In this document: positions 19,964 through 28,758 of the stretch, in pieces
Position numbering within the stretch: position 1 is the first letter of the stretch
How the letters are laid out: every line of letters begins with the position of its first letter
NCBI GenBank assembly: GCA_002470565.1
Contig: DKMQ01000011.1
Coordinates: forward strand, 1-30,162
Reading direction: 5' to 3'
Origin: Oceanospirillaceae bacterium UBA7410
Lineage (GTDB): Bacteria > Pseudomonadota > Gammaproteobacteria > Pseudomonadales > Balneatricaceae
Length of the DNA stretch: 30,162 bases
The notes under the pieces: model-generated
The model's input: the letters and a program-made list of their open reading frames with translations, nothing else
What the model was told of the DNA's origin: nothing
The model's database searches: none
Translations under genes and position numbers: made by a program

Positions 19964-20809
19964 ATGATTACCTCGCAACAACACAAAATTATTGCATCAC
20001 TTAATACGTTACCTACTATTGATGTAGCCATAGAAGTGTCTAAAAGAGTAGAATTTCTTAAGCATAGTCTAATGACAGCTGGGGCGAAGTCATTAGTGTT
20101 AGGTTTGTCAGGGGGCGTCGATTCAACTACTGCGGGTAAGTTGGCACAAATGGCATGTGACCAATTAAACTTACAATATCAAACTAATGACTACCAATTT
20201 ATTGCCGTGCGCCTGCCATACGGAGTGCAAGCTGATGAAAGTGATGCCCAGTTAGCTTTGGATTTTATTCAGCCTAATCAGCGTCTAGAGATAAATATAG
20301 ACGCCATGGTTAAAGGCCTGGATTTGGCTGCCAAAGAGTTAGTGGCACTTGCTGAACCCAATTCCCATCAGTTGGATTTTTCACGCGGTAATAATAAAGC
20401 TCGCGCTAGAATGAGTGCGCAATATTATGTAGCAAGCTTGCTTAATGGTTTGGTAATTGGTACTGATCATGGCGCAGAAGCGATTACTGGGTTTTTTACA
20501 AAACACGGAGATGGTGCATGTGATATTGCGCCATTATTCGGGCTCAATAAGCGTCAGGTGAGAAGTTTGGCAGCCTATTTAGGAGCGCCTGATAATTTGG
20601 TGAATAAAACACCTACAGCAGATTTAGAAGAGCATAACCCCCAGCAGGCCGATGAGGACTCATTGGGTATTACTTACGATCAAATAGATGATTATCTAGA
20701 AGGCAAAGATATCTCTAGCGACGCCCAACTGCAGTTAGAGCAGCGCTATCGCCAAACTGAACATAAGCGCCAAGGCCCAGTTACACTATACTGTAGCTGG
20801 GATGTTTAA
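19964..20809 (+). CDS. nadE: NH3-dependent NAD+ synthetase
   Basis: NadE amidates nicotinic acid adenine dinucleotide to NAD+ with ATP and ammonia. The 281-residue protein is the single-domain form (E. coli: 275), lacking the glutaminase domain. The ATP pyrophosphatase loop SGGVDST is at 49-55, and RLPYGVQADESDAQ, GTDHGAEAITGFFTKHGDGACDI and NKTPTADLEE are further family segments. A modest TGGAA precedes the ATG. It is convergent with bamD, with only 7 bp between stop codons. It stands where Pseudomonas carries pilRS, so its neighbours give no metabolic context. Confidence 0.97.
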   Translation: MITSQQHKIIASLNTLPTIDVAIEVSKRVEFLKHSLMTAGAKSLVLGLSGGVDSTTAGKLAQMACDQLNLQYQTNDYQFIAVRLPYGVQADESDAQLALDFIQPNQRLEINIDAMVKGLDLAAKELVALAEPNSHQLDFSRGNNKARARMSAQYYVASLLNGLVIGTDHGAEAITGFFTKHGDGACDIAPLFGLNKRQVRSLAAYLGAPDNLVNKTPTADLEEHNPQQADEDSLGITYDQIDDYLEGKDISSDAQLQLEQRYRQTEHKRQGPVTLYCSWDV

Positions 20810-20816
20810 CGCATTG

Positions 20817-21662
20817 TTAGTCAAATAAATTAAATGTTAGTCGGTTCAGCCACGTTTGAACAGCTGGTTGCTCCTGCTGTTTAGGGTCTTCACTGCTGGC
20901 GTTGTTGTCGCCAAAATTAGCCTCTAATACCTGCTGAGCATTGTTGGCATTATCTAGTAAGCCTAGTTTGGTATAGGCCTTTACCATAATGCCTAATGCA
21001 AGCTCTACCGATGGAGTGAGCTGGTAATTTTCCACCACATACTTGGCCCTGTTTGCTGCAGCAAGCCAGGCGTTAATTGAAATGTAGTGATTGGCGACGT
21101 GAATTTCATGCTCAGCTAATAAATTCCTAAGATAGATCATTCTTATGCGAGCATCTGCAGCGTATTCACTATTTGGAAAGCGCAGTAGCAGTGTTGAAAA
21201 ATCGTCAAAGGAGTCGCGCGCTGCACTGGAATCTTTTTTTGCTTTATCTATACCAAGGTATTGATCAAACGCGCCTTTATTCTCTTCAAAAGCTGTTAAC
21301 CCCTTTAAGTAATAAGCGTAATCCACATGTTCATGATCTGGGTATAAGCGTATAAAACGAGTCGCTGAAGCTTTTGCAGCGGCAGGTTGGTTAAGCCGGT
21401 AGTAGGCGTAAATAAGTTCAAGCTGAGCTTGCTTAGAATAGCGACCGTAAGGATAACGAGCTTCCATGGCTTCTAAATCTTCAATAGCCAGGCGATAATC
21501 TCCCCCTTCTAGTTTCACAACGGCACTTGCATAAAGTTCTTTTTCTGGTTGTATGTCCTCAATCACAGGCCCTGAGTCTGTATTAGCACAAGCGCCAAGC
21601 AATAAGCTGATGAACAATATTCCAGAAAGATGAAGTAAGCGGTTTGAAGTATTAAGTCGCAT
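20817..21662 (-). CDS. bamD: Outer membrane assembly lipoprotein BamD
   Basis: BamD is the essential lipoprotein partner of BamA in the complex that folds outer-membrane proteins. The 281-residue precursor has a signal peptide with lipobox LLGAC, so Cys25 would be lipidated after cleavage by LspA. Tetratricopeptide-like helical repeats follow (for example YASAVVKLEGGDYRLAIEDL, AQLELIYAYYRL, DHEHVDYAYYLKGL and ARIRMIYLRNLLAEHE). The C-terminus ends NRLTFNLFD. It is divergent from rluD across 142 bp, with a TATACT -10-like box at 21706-21711 on the minus strand. The bamD/rluD pairing is widespread in gammaproteobacteria. Confidence 0.96.
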   Translation of the reverse strand: MRLNTSNRLLHLSGILFISLLLGACANTDSGPVIEDIQPEKELYASAVVKLEGGDYRLAIEDLEAMEARYPYGRYSKQAQLELIYAYYRLNQPAAAKASATRFIRLYPDHEHVDYAYYLKGLTAFEENKGAFDQYLGIDKAKKDSSAARDSFDDFSTLLLRFPNSEYAADARIRMIYLRNLLAEHEIHVANHYISINAWLAAANRAKYVVENYQLTPSVELALGIMVKAYTKLGLLDNANNAQQVLEANFGDNNASSEDPKQQEQPAVQTWLNRLTFNLFD

Positions 21663-21804
21663 AGTGTGTAAGTTGCCCGTTGCTGCCTGATTGCATAAAG
21701 TGTTGAGTATATCATTGTTATTGAACAGCGTAATTGTCCTAAATACTGTACAATGGCCCCTAGTTTAATATGCTAGCTTAACTAGCGCCAACGAAAGTCT
21801 TATC

Positions 21805-22776
21805 ATGCACGAAACTATTTCCCTCCAAGCGCAAGTCGACCCAGAATGGGCAGGCATGCGTGTTGATCAAATTGCTGCTGTAGTATTCTCAGATTACTCT
21901 CGTTCACGCTTGAAAAAGTGGATCGAAGAAGGTGATATTCTCGTCAATGGCGTACAGCTTAGACCCAGAGAAAAACTATACGGCGGTGAAAAGATCACCT
22001 TAGAATGCCAGATAGAAATTCAAGAGCGGTGGCAGCCAGAACCTATCGATATTGATATTGTTTATGAAGATGATTATATATTAATCATTAATAAAGCGGC
22101 TGGGTTAGTGGTTCATCCAGCTGCAGGCCATCATGGCGGCACCTTGTTAAATGCGTTGCTCCATCATTGCCCTCAGCTTAATGGTGTGCCTCGTGCAGGT
22201 ATTGTGCATCGCTTAGACAAAGACACTACAGGTTTGATGGTAGTGGCGAAAACTATTCCGGCACAAACTGCATTGGTCGCTCAGCTGCAAGATCGTAGTA
22301 TGGGGCGTGAATATGAAGCTGTTGTGCAAGGCGTGCTAACAGGTGGCGGTACAGTAGACGAACCCATGGGACGACACAGTCGGAACCGTTTGAAAATGGC
22401 TGTTTCAGCTGTTGGTAAAGAAGCGATAACGCACTTTCGAGTCTTGCGTCGTTTCCGCGCCCACACTCATATTCGCTTAAAGTTAGAAACAGGGCGTACG
22501 CACCAGATCCGTGTGCATATGACCCATGTCAATTATCCAATACAAGGTGATCCCCTTTATGGTGGCCGTCAGCGCTTACCTAAAGGGTGTGATGAAGAGT
22601 TTTTGGACAGTTTGCGAGGTTTTAAGCGTCAAGCGTTGCATGCTAAGCGTCTAGAGCTAATGCACCCTATTACCCATGAAGATATGGAATGGGAAGTGGA
22701 TTTACCTGAAGATATGTCTGAATTACTTAAGCATATGCTCATTGACACTAAACTTAATCCTCATTCGAGGTTGTAA
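21805..22776 (+). CDS. rluD: Ribosomal large subunit pseudouridine synthase D
   Basis: RluD makes pseudouridines in helix 69 of 23S rRNA (positions 1911, 1915 and 1917 in E. coli), late in 50S assembly. The 323-residue protein has an N-terminal S4 RNA-binding domain (about 18-75) and the catalytic motif HRLDKDTTGLM with the nucleophile D138, one lower than E. coli. GRTHQIRVHM is the second conserved block. The TAA stop shares its last base with the ATG of pgeF (TAATG). The strand and position downstream of divergent bamD match relatives. Confidence 0.97.
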   Translation: MHETISLQAQVDPEWAGMRVDQIAAVVFSDYSRSRLKKWIEEGDILVNGVQLRPREKLYGGEKITLECQIEIQERWQPEPIDIDIVYEDDYILIINKAAGLVVHPAAGHHGGTLLNALLHHCPQLNGVPRAGIVHRLDKDTTGLMVVAKTIPAQTALVAQLQDRSMGREYEAVVQGVLTGGGTVDEPMGRHSRNRLKMAVSAVGKEAITHFRVLRRFRAHTHIRLKLETGRTHQIRVHMTHVNYPIQGDPLYGGRQRLPKGCDEEFLDSLRGFKRQALHAKRLELMHPITHEDMEWEVDLPEDMSELLKHMLIDTKLNPHSRL

Positions 22777-23534
22777 TGCAGGATGTGGGCCATACTTCGC
22801 GCTACTTAACGCTAGATTGGCCCGCGCCAGCTAGTGTGCGAGCAATAACGACTTGCCGTGGGTTAAACGCGGATGAGCCGCTGATTGGCTTGGCTGGTTT
22901 TAATCTTGCACGGCATGTGCAAGACAGGCCTGATCGTGTATTGCATCACCGTGCCCAGTTACAGCAAGACCTTAATCTAGAACGACAACCCTTTTGGCTT
23001 AATCAAACCCACTCTACTCAACTATTAAGCTTGCCAGCGCAAGCTGGCGTGTACGACTGTGACGGCAGCTACACGCAAGCTAAGCATTGGCCTTGTGTAG
23101 TGATGACGGCAGATTGTTTGCCGGTGCTATTATGTGATACTTCAGGCACTCAGGTTGCTGCTGTTCATGCTGGATGGCAAGGGTTAGCTGGTGGGATACT
23201 TAGCCAAGCAGTAGCGCAATTTTCAGACCCTAGGCAAGTGATGGTATGGCTTGGCCCTGCAATTGGCCCAGGCGCCTTTGAAGTAGGTATCGATGTACTG
23301 CGAGCCTTTGATGTGGACCCTTTATCTAAGTGTGAAGAGTTTGTGGCTATAAAGTCAAAATCAAACAAGTGGTTAGGCAATTTGTACGCCTTAGCTCGTA
23401 AAGAGCTTGCGCAGCTTGGAGTTACGCTGGTCTTTGGTGGCAATGACTGTACTTTTTCAGATGAAAAACGATTTTATTCACACCGGCGTGACCCATCAAG
23501 TGGACGCATGGCCAGTTTGATTTGGATGGTTTAG
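22776..23534 (+). CDS. pgeF: Peptidoglycan editing factor / polyphenol-oxidase family protein (YfiH)
   Basis: A 252-residue member of the laccase-domain family (COG1496). E. coli YfiH/PgeF is linked to correct muropeptide composition, and other members cleave purine nucleosides. The metal-site residues stand in their usual blocks: H79 in NQTHS, C114 in ADCLPVLL and H131 in VHAGWQG. WLGPAIGPGAFEVG and the C-terminal YSHRRDPSSGRMASLI also match. It begins on the last base of the rluD stop, so it is translationally coupled with it, the usual rluD-pgeF pair. The precise reaction in this organism cannot be read from sequence. Confidence 0.95.
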   Translation: MQDVGHTSRYLTLDWPAPASVRAITTCRGLNADEPLIGLAGFNLARHVQDRPDRVLHHRAQLQQDLNLERQPFWLNQTHSTQLLSLPAQAGVYDCDGSYTQAKHWPCVVMTADCLPVLLCDTSGTQVAAVHAGWQGLAGGILSQAVAQFSDPRQVMVWLGPAIGPGAFEVGIDVLRAFDVDPLSKCEEFVAIKSKSNKWLGNLYALARKELAQLGVTLVFGGNDCTFSDEKRFYSHRRDPSSGRMASLIWMV

Positions 23535-23560
23535 CTTTGTCTAATGTATAATTGATTCTA

Positions 23561-23589
23561 CTTGAATTCAACTCTTGATTGCCCCATAT
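23561..23589 (+). promoter_or_regulatory. Heat-shock (sigma-32) promoter of clpB
   Basis: CTTGAAT (23561-23567) and CCCCATAT (23582-23589) are separated by 14 bp. This is nearly the E. coli RpoH consensus (CTTGAAA, 13-14 bp, CCCCATnT). Transcription would begin close to 23597, leaving a leader of about 70 nt. It implies heat-induced expression of clpB. Confidence 0.88.
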
Positions 23590-23665
23590 ATAAACCATAA
23601 TAATATGTAAGTCACATTAATCAGGCTTTTGTGTATAGGCTGATAGATATTTTCGAGGTTTTATT

Positions 23666-26251
23666 ATGCGTTTTGAAAAACTCACTAATCGCTTACAAGA
23701 AGCCATAGGTGAAGCCCAAACACTTGCCCTGTCATTAGATCATCAATTTATTGAATCTGAGCACATGCTTAGTGCTTTGCTGCAGCAGCAAGGTGGATCA
23801 TCACAATCTTTGTTAGTTCAAGCCGGTGCCGATATGCCTATGGTGCAAACAAAGCTAAGTCAGCGTTTAAGTCATATGGCAAAAATAGGCAACGATAGTG
23901 GCGATGTACATATAGGCAATAGCTTGTCTCGTTTGTTTAACTTAGCTGAAAAGGCTACTAGTAAGTCAGGTGACCAATTCATCTCCAGTGAGCAACTGGT
24001 TATGGTTATGGTAAAAGAAAAAGCTAGTGTTGGAGATTTGTTAATAAAAGCAGGGGTTAGTGCTATTAAGTTAGCTCAACTTATAGAAAAATTGCGCGGC
24101 GGCGACAAAGTAAATACCCAAGGTGCCGAAGAAGAGTGGCAAGCGTTAGATAAATTCACTATCAACCTTACACAAAGAGCAGAAGCAGGTAAGTTGGACC
24201 CAGTCATTGGTCGGGACGATGAAATTCGTCGTGCTATTCAAGTTTTGCAGCGGCGCACTAAAAATAACCCAGTCTTAATTGGTGAGCCTGGTGTTGGAAA
24301 AACAGCCATTGTTGAAGGCTTGGCTCAGCGCATTATTAATGGGGAAGTGCCAGAAGGTTTGCTTGGCAAGCAAGTTTTATCTTTAGACATGGGCGCGCTT
24401 ATTGCTGGTGCGAAATTCCGTGGGGAGTTTGAAGAGCGTCTAAAGAGTGTGCTTAGTGAATTGAGTAAGCAAGATGGCAATATCATTTTATTTATTGATG
24501 AAATTCATACTATGGTAGGCGCGGGTAAAGGCGAGGGTGCTATGGATGCGGGTAATATGCTCAAACCAGCCCTGGCTCGTGGTGAATTGCACTGTTTGGG
24601 GGCCACCACTTTAGATGAATACCGCAAGTATGTTGAAAAAGATGCAGCGTTAGAGCGCCGCTTCCAAAAGGTCTATGTAGGTGAGCCAACTGAACAAGCC
24701 ACCATTGCCATATTACGTGGTTTAAAGGAGCGTTATGAGCTTCATCACGGTGTAGATATTACTGATTCAGCTATTATAGCCGCCGCACGACTATCTTCGC
24801 GTTATATTACAGATAGACAATTACCTGATAAAGCCATCGATTTGATAGATGAAGCTGGAAGTCGTATTCGTATGGAAATGGACTCCAAGCCTGAAATAAT
24901 GGATAAACTTGAGCGGCATATCATTCAGTTAAAAATTGAGCGTGAAGCCCTGAGAAAGGAAAAGGACAGGGCTGCTGCTGCGCGGTTAAAAATATTAGAG
25001 AATGAGCTAGCGCAACAAGAAAAAGAATTTGCCGATTTGCTTGAAATTTGGAATGCGGAGAAGACCTCTGTATACGGTGTACAAAAAGTTAAAGAGCGTT
25101 TAGAGATCGCCCGTCAGGAATTAGAAGTGGCTCGTCGAAGTAGCGACTTGGGTCGCATGTCTGAATTACAATATGGCACTATTCCAGATTTAGAAAAGCA
25201 ACTAGTAGCAGCTCACGAGGCTGAAGTGGTCGAAACTACTTTGCTACGTAGCAAAGTAGGAGAGGAAGAAATTGCTGAAGTGGTAAGCATGTGGACAGGG
25301 ATTCCCGTGAGTCGAATGCTTGCAGGCGAAAAAGAAAAGCTCTTGAATATGGAAGGCGTGCTGCATCGGCAAGTGATTGGGCAAGATGAGGCTGTATCCA
25401 GTGTTTCTAATGCAGTGAGGCGGTCACGTTCTGGTTTAGCCGACCCCAACCGACCTAATGGGTCTTTCTTGTTTCTAGGGCCTACAGGAGTAGGTAAGAC
25501 TGAGTTATGTAAATCGTTGGCCACCTTTTTGTTTGATACACAAGAAGCTATGGTGCGTATCGATATGTCTGAGTTTATGGAAAAGCACTCTGTGGCTAGG
25601 CTTATTGGGGCTCCCCCCGGATATGTAGGATATGAGGAAGGGGGTTATTTAACAGAAGCGGTTCGACGTAGGCCATACTCTGTGTTGTTACTAGATGAAG
25701 TGGAGAAGGCGCACCCTGATGTGTTCAATATTTTATTACAGGTGTTAGATGATGGCAGGCTTACAGATGGACAGGGGCGAACGGTAGATTTTCGTAATAC
25801 TGTCATCGTGATGACCTCAAACATGGGCTCAGATATTATTCAAAATATGACTGATGAAAGTCAGTACGAACAGATGCGCAAAGGCGTCCTGGATGCAGTG
25901 AGTGTGCATTTTAGACCAGAATTGCTCAATCGTATTGACGAGCTGGTGGTGTTTCATTCTTTAAATAAGGAACATGTAAGAAAAATTGCTGATGTTCAGC
26001 TATTACGTCTTCATAATCGTCTGCAAGAACACAGTTTAAGTTTGCAACTCACTGATGCTGCAAAAGACTTAGTTGTTGAAGAAGGGTTTGATCCTGTCTA
26101 TGGGGCTAGGCCGTTAAAGCGTTCGATCCAGCGCAATTTAGAAAATCCATTAGCACAAGAGCTATTAGCTGGGCACTTTTTACCAGATGAAATTATTCTG
26201 GCAGATGTTGAGGATAGTAAGATAACCTTTAATGTAGCCCAAAAGCACTAG
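23666..26251 (+). CDS. clpB: ATP-dependent disaggregase ClpB
   Basis: ClpB is the hexameric AAA+ chaperone that, with DnaK, pulls proteins out of aggregates. The 861-residue protein has the N-domain (about 1-145), AAA-1 with Walker A GEPGVGKT at 206-213 and Walker B FIDEIH, the long coiled-coil M-domain (roughly 405-525, with repeated charged heptads), and AAA-2 with GPTGVGKT near 605-612 and [11 protein letters not shown]. No ClpP-binding tripeptide (IGF/L) loop is evident, as expected for ClpB. The start ATG at 23666 aligns with the family ([14 protein letters not shown]). A sigma-32 promoter lies directly upstream. Confidence 0.98.
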   Translation: MRFEKLTNRLQEAIGEAQTLALSLDHQFIESEHMLSALLQQQGGSSQSLLVQAGADMPMVQTKLSQRLSHMAKIGNDSGDVHIGNSLSRLFNLAEKATSKSGDQFISSEQLVMVMVKEKASVGDLLIKAGVSAIKLAQLIEKLRGGDKVNTQGAEEEWQALDKFTINLTQRAEAGKLDPVIGRDDEIRRAIQVLQRRTKNNPVLIGEPGVGKTAIVEGLAQRIINGEVPEGLLGKQVLSLDMGALIAGAKFRGEFEERLKSVLSELSKQDGNIILFIDEIHTMVGAGKGEGAMDAGNMLKPALARGELHCLGATTLDEYRKYVEKDAALERRFQKVYVGEPTEQATIAILRGLKERYELHHGVDITDSAIIAAARLSSRYITDRQLPDKAIDLIDEAGSRIRMEMDSKPEIMDKLERHIIQLKIEREALRKEKDRAAAARLKILENELAQQEKEFADLLEIWNAEKTSVYGVQKVKERLEIARQELEVARRSSDLGRMSELQYGTIPDLEKQLVAAHEAEVVETTLLRSKVGEEEIAEVVSMWTGIPVSRMLAGEKEKLLNMEGVLHRQVIGQDEAVSSVSNAVRRSRSGLADPNRPNGSFLFLGPTGVGKTELCKSLATFLFDTQEAMVRIDMSEFMEKHSVARLIGAPPGYVGYEEGGYLTEAVRRRPYSVLLLDEVEKAHPDVFNILLQVLDDGRLTDGQGRTVDFRNTVIVMTSNMGSDIIQNMTDESQYEQMRKGVLDAVSVHFRPELLNRIDELVVFHSLNKEHVRKIADVQLLRLHNRLQEHSLSLQLTDAAKDLVVEEGFDPVYGARPLKRSIQRNLENPLAQELLAGHFLPDEIILADVEDSKITFNVAQKH

Positions 26252-26333
26252 TCACATTAAAGGCCTTGTTAGTGATTTTAGTCTGTGAATTTAGCCCTTA
26301 GCTATAGCTGGCAAGCAAGGACGCGTGCCAATT

Positions 26334-26600
26334 CTAATACATTGCATTTTCGTCCCTCACAACTTCTCGTAATACCTGTAAAAATAGCTGGTCTGCATCA
26401 CTGTGTTCGGCAGGGATTTTTACGTTGGTCGTTGCTGCTATTTTTTGGGCGATAATAGCGTCGGCATTATCTTCATCTATCAACTCGCGAGTAATAGCTA
26501 ACGAGTGCGAAATAATATCGGGTTCAACAAAAATTTTCTTTAAGAAACCTCGTAGCTCTTCGATGGTTCGTTGAGACTTTCGTAACTCTAAATTAGACAT
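26334..26600 (-). CDS. Hypothetical protein, 88 residues
   Basis: I do not recognise this protein. The start is ATG 26600, since GAGG (26610-26607) lies 6 nt upstream on the minus strand; a TTG four codons earlier is unlikely. The sequence is polar, predicted mostly helical and without signal peptide or membrane segment. It starts with a charged stretch (NLELRKSQRTIEELRGFLKK) and ends in an acidic region (LREVVRDENAMY). There are no cysteines. A 10-bp palindrome AAAACGTTTT sits at 26616-26625, just upstream of its ribosome binding site, and could be an operator. It is convergent with clpB and divergent from ilvI. The clear ribosome binding site argues that it is a real gene. Confidence 0.7.
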   Translation of the reverse strand: MSNLELRKSQRTIEELRGFLKKIFVEPDIISHSLAITRELIDEDNADAIIAQKIAATTNVKIPAEHSDADQLFLQVLREVVRDENAMY

Positions 26601-26670
26601 GGCATACCTCAAACTAAAACGTTTTGTTATTAACTTATGACTATACCACCAAATGTTTGTTGCTGGTTTG

Positions 26671-26692
26671 AAAAACTACACGGGAAATGTAG
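26671..26692 (-). terminator. Weak terminator-like hairpin upstream of the hypothetical gene
   Basis: On the minus strand CTACA (26692-26688) and TGTAG (26680-26676) form a 5-bp stem with a 7-nt loop, followed by five T. It could end a minus-strand transcript coming from the ilvI leader region before the hypothetical gene. The stem is short, so this is tentative. Confidence 0.3.
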
Positions 26693-26750
26693 AAGTTTAT
26701 TCTCTATTAACCCTTGTTTTAGACTTAAGCTATTGAATTACAGGCCTTGG

Positions 26751-27033
26751 CGTGTGAAAATTATTCTTTTAGGTTGATGCACATGTCGCGCAGGTGATCC
26801 CTCGCGTTTGTGATACGGTAAGCAGTACCCTTTCGCTTGTCTGCCCTGAGTTCTACGCACGTTGCAACCCGACAATGCCGACCTCCGAGCGTCACCACTA
26901 GAGGCACATTCTGTGCCTGCACGATATTGCGGGCTGGCTACAAGCGCTGTCCGTAAATTATCGATGGTTACATGAGATTAGTCTCAGACAAATAACTGCC
27001 GCTTCTTTTAGAATGTGGTGAGAGGATATTACA
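26751..27033 (+). ncRNA. Candidate structured leader RNA of the ilvIH operon
   Basis: The 433 bp between the small hypothetical gene and ilvI hold no convincing gene. The part from about 26770 to 26960 is GC-rich (91 of 160 bases in 26781-26940) against an AT-rich background. Hairpins are visible. 26787-26806 pairs CGCG-AGG with CCT-CGCG around a bulged C. 26817-26829 pairs GGTA with TACC. 26902-26918 has a perfect 7-bp stem AGGCACA/TGTGCCT with a TTC loop. 26973-26986 pairs TGAGA with TCTCA just before the ribosome binding site region. GGTGA at 26793 could also pair with TCACC at 26892, exclusive with the first hairpin. No T-tract terminator is present. A cis-regulatory RNA class called ilvB-OMG is known upstream of acetolactate synthase genes in marine gammaproteobacteria; I cannot confirm membership from memory. 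Confidence 0.5.
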
Positions 27034-28758
27034 ATGGAAATGCTTTCCGGTGCGGAAATGGTTATCCGCAGTTTACAAGATCAAAAGATAGAATATATAT
27101 ACGGCTACCCTGGTGGTTCTGTGTTACATATTTATGACGCCTTGGCTCAACAAGACCAAGTGAAACATATTTTAGTACGCCACGAGCAAGCTGCCACACA
27201 CATGGCTGACGCTTATGCGCGTGCATCTGGCAAGCCTGGGGTTGTGTTAGTGACTTCTGGCCCGGGTGCAACTAATGCTGTCACAGGTATTGCTACCGCT
27301 TTTATGGATTCTATTCCTATGGTGGTGCTTTGTGGGCAGGTGCCTAGCACCCTAATTGGCGAAGATGCTTTCCAAGAAACTGACATGATGGGTGTATCCC
27401 GCCCAGTAGTTAAGCATAACTTTGCGATTAAGCATCCGTCAGAAATCCCAAGCACTATTAAGAAAGCATTTTATATCGCAAGTAGTGGTCGACCTGGCCC
27501 TGTGGTTATTGATATACCCAAAGATATGACTACTCCAACAGACAAATTTGAATACAACTACCCTGAGTCTGTGTCTTTGCGTTCCTATAGTCCAGCCACC
27601 CGGGGTCATAGTGGGCAAATTAAGAAAGCTGTAGAGCTCATGCTTAATGCCCGTCGTCCTGTAATTTTGGTAGGCGGTGGCACTGTTGGTGGGAGAGCAT
27701 CAGCTGAAGCCACAGAATTAGCTCGAACACTAAATTTCCCAGTGACTACAACGTTGATGGGTTTAGGTGGTTTTCCAGCATCAGATCCACAGTGGTTGGG
27801 TTGGCCTGGGATGCATGGAACCTATGAAGCCAACACTGCTTTACACCATTCAGATTTAATTTTAAGTATTGGCGCACGCTTTGATGACCGCGTGACCAAT
27901 GCCACGGAGAAGTTTTGCCCAACGGCAAAGATTATTCATATCGATATTGACCCATCCTCCATTTCAAAAACCATCGCTGTTGATGTGCCTATTGTAGGGC
28001 CAGCTAAAAGCGTATTGTTAGAAATGTTAGCTTTACTTGCCAAAAGCGATAAAGATATTGATGCAGATGCATTAACTGATTGGTGGTCACAGATCAACGA
28101 GTGGCGTAAGCGCCATGGTGGTCGCTACGAGCTTAACGACGCTAATGGTTTGCTTAAGCCTCAAGAAGTTATTGAAGCGCTGTATGAAATTACTAAAGGA
28201 GATGCATATATTTGTTCTGATGTAGGTCAGCATCAAATGTTTGCAGCCCAATATTATAAGTTTGATAAGCCTAATCGATGGATCAATTCGGGTGGTTTAG
28301 GCACTATGGGGTTTGGTTTTCCCGCAGCTATGGGCGTTAAGTTACATTATCCTGATGCTGAAGTAGTGTGTGTCACAGGAGAAGGTAGCTTTCAGATGAA
28401 TCTGCAAGAGCTATCTACCTGTAGCCAATATGATATACCCGTAAAAATAGTATGTTTGAATAACCAATCTTTAGGTATGGTGCGTCAGTGGCAAGACATG
28501 AATTACGAAAGTCGCCATTCTCAGTCATATATGAAGTCTCTACCAGATTTCCATAAGCTCACTAGTGCTTATGGACATAAAGCAATTACTGTTAAGACCA
28601 AAGAGCAGCTTATGCCAGCTTTGGAAGAAGCGTTTGCCCTAAAAGATGAGTTGGTGTTTCTTGATATTCATATTGATCCAACAGAACATGTATATCCAAT
28701 GTTGGTGCCCAAAGCGTCGATGCGCGATATGTGGTTGAGCAAAACGGAGCGCACCTAA
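27034..28758 (+). CDS. ilvI: Acetolactate synthase large subunit
   Basis: The thiamine-diphosphate enzyme that condenses pyruvate with pyruvate or 2-ketobutyrate, the first common step of valine, leucine and isoleucine synthesis. The 574-residue protein has the catalytic-glutamate region LVRHEQAATHMADAYAR (about residues 47-63), SGPGATNAVTG, the FAD-site region and the ThDP motif GEGSFQMN followed by NNQSLGMVRQWQ. Glutamate replaces the aspartate of the usual GDG, as I believe is common in related gammaproteobacteria. AGAGGA lies upstream of ATG 27034. It is followed by ilvH with a 1-base overlap, forming the ilvIH operon. Regulation probably acts through the long structured leader. Confidence 0.97.
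   Translation: MEMLSGAEMVIRSLQDQKIEYIYGYPGGSVLHIYDALAQQDQVKHILVRHEQAATHMADAYARASGKPGVVLVTSGPGATNAVTGIATAFMDSIPMVVLCGQVPSTLIGEDAFQETDMMGVSRPVVKHNFAIKHPSEIPSTIKKAFYIASSGRPGPVVIDIPKDMTTPTDKFEYNYPESVSLRSYSPATRGHSGQIKKAVELMLNARRPVILVGGGTVGGRASAEATELARTLNFPVTTTLMGLGGFPASDPQWLGWPGMHGTYEANTALHHSDLILSIGARFDDRVTNATEKFCPTAKIIHIDIDPSSISKTIAVDVPIVGPAKSVLLEMLALLAKSDKDIDADALTDWWSQINEWRKRHGGRYELNDANGLLKPQEVIEALYEITKGDAYICSDVGQHQMFAAQYYKFDKPNRWINSGGLGTMGFGFPAAMGVKLHYPDAEVVCVTGEGSFQMNLQELSTCSQYDIPVKIVCLNNQSLGMVRQWQDMNYESRHSQSYMKSLPDFHKLTSAYGHKAITVKTKEQLMPALEEAFALKDELVFLDIHIDPTEHVYPMLVPKASMRDMWLSKTERT

Noticed and set aside
26777..26797. Seven-codon ATG frame (MHMSRR) in the ilvI leader as an attenuation leader peptide
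   Set aside because: It contains no Val, Leu or Ile, has a poor ribosome binding site and no downstream terminator hairpin with T-tract. A Val-rich plus-strand frame nearby (GTG 26794 onward) also lacks a ribosome binding site.
26751..27000. 6S RNA, RNase P RNA, tmRNA or SRP RNA
   Set aside because: None of their conserved core sequences (for example the RNase P GAGGAAAGUCC-like block or the SRP GGAAGCAGCC loop) is found on either strand.
28378..28401. Loss of the GDG ThDP motif in IlvI (GEG instead)
   Set aside because: The downstream NN and the surrounding motif are intact, and I believe the Glu variant is common in gammaproteobacterial IlvI; not a sign of inactivation.
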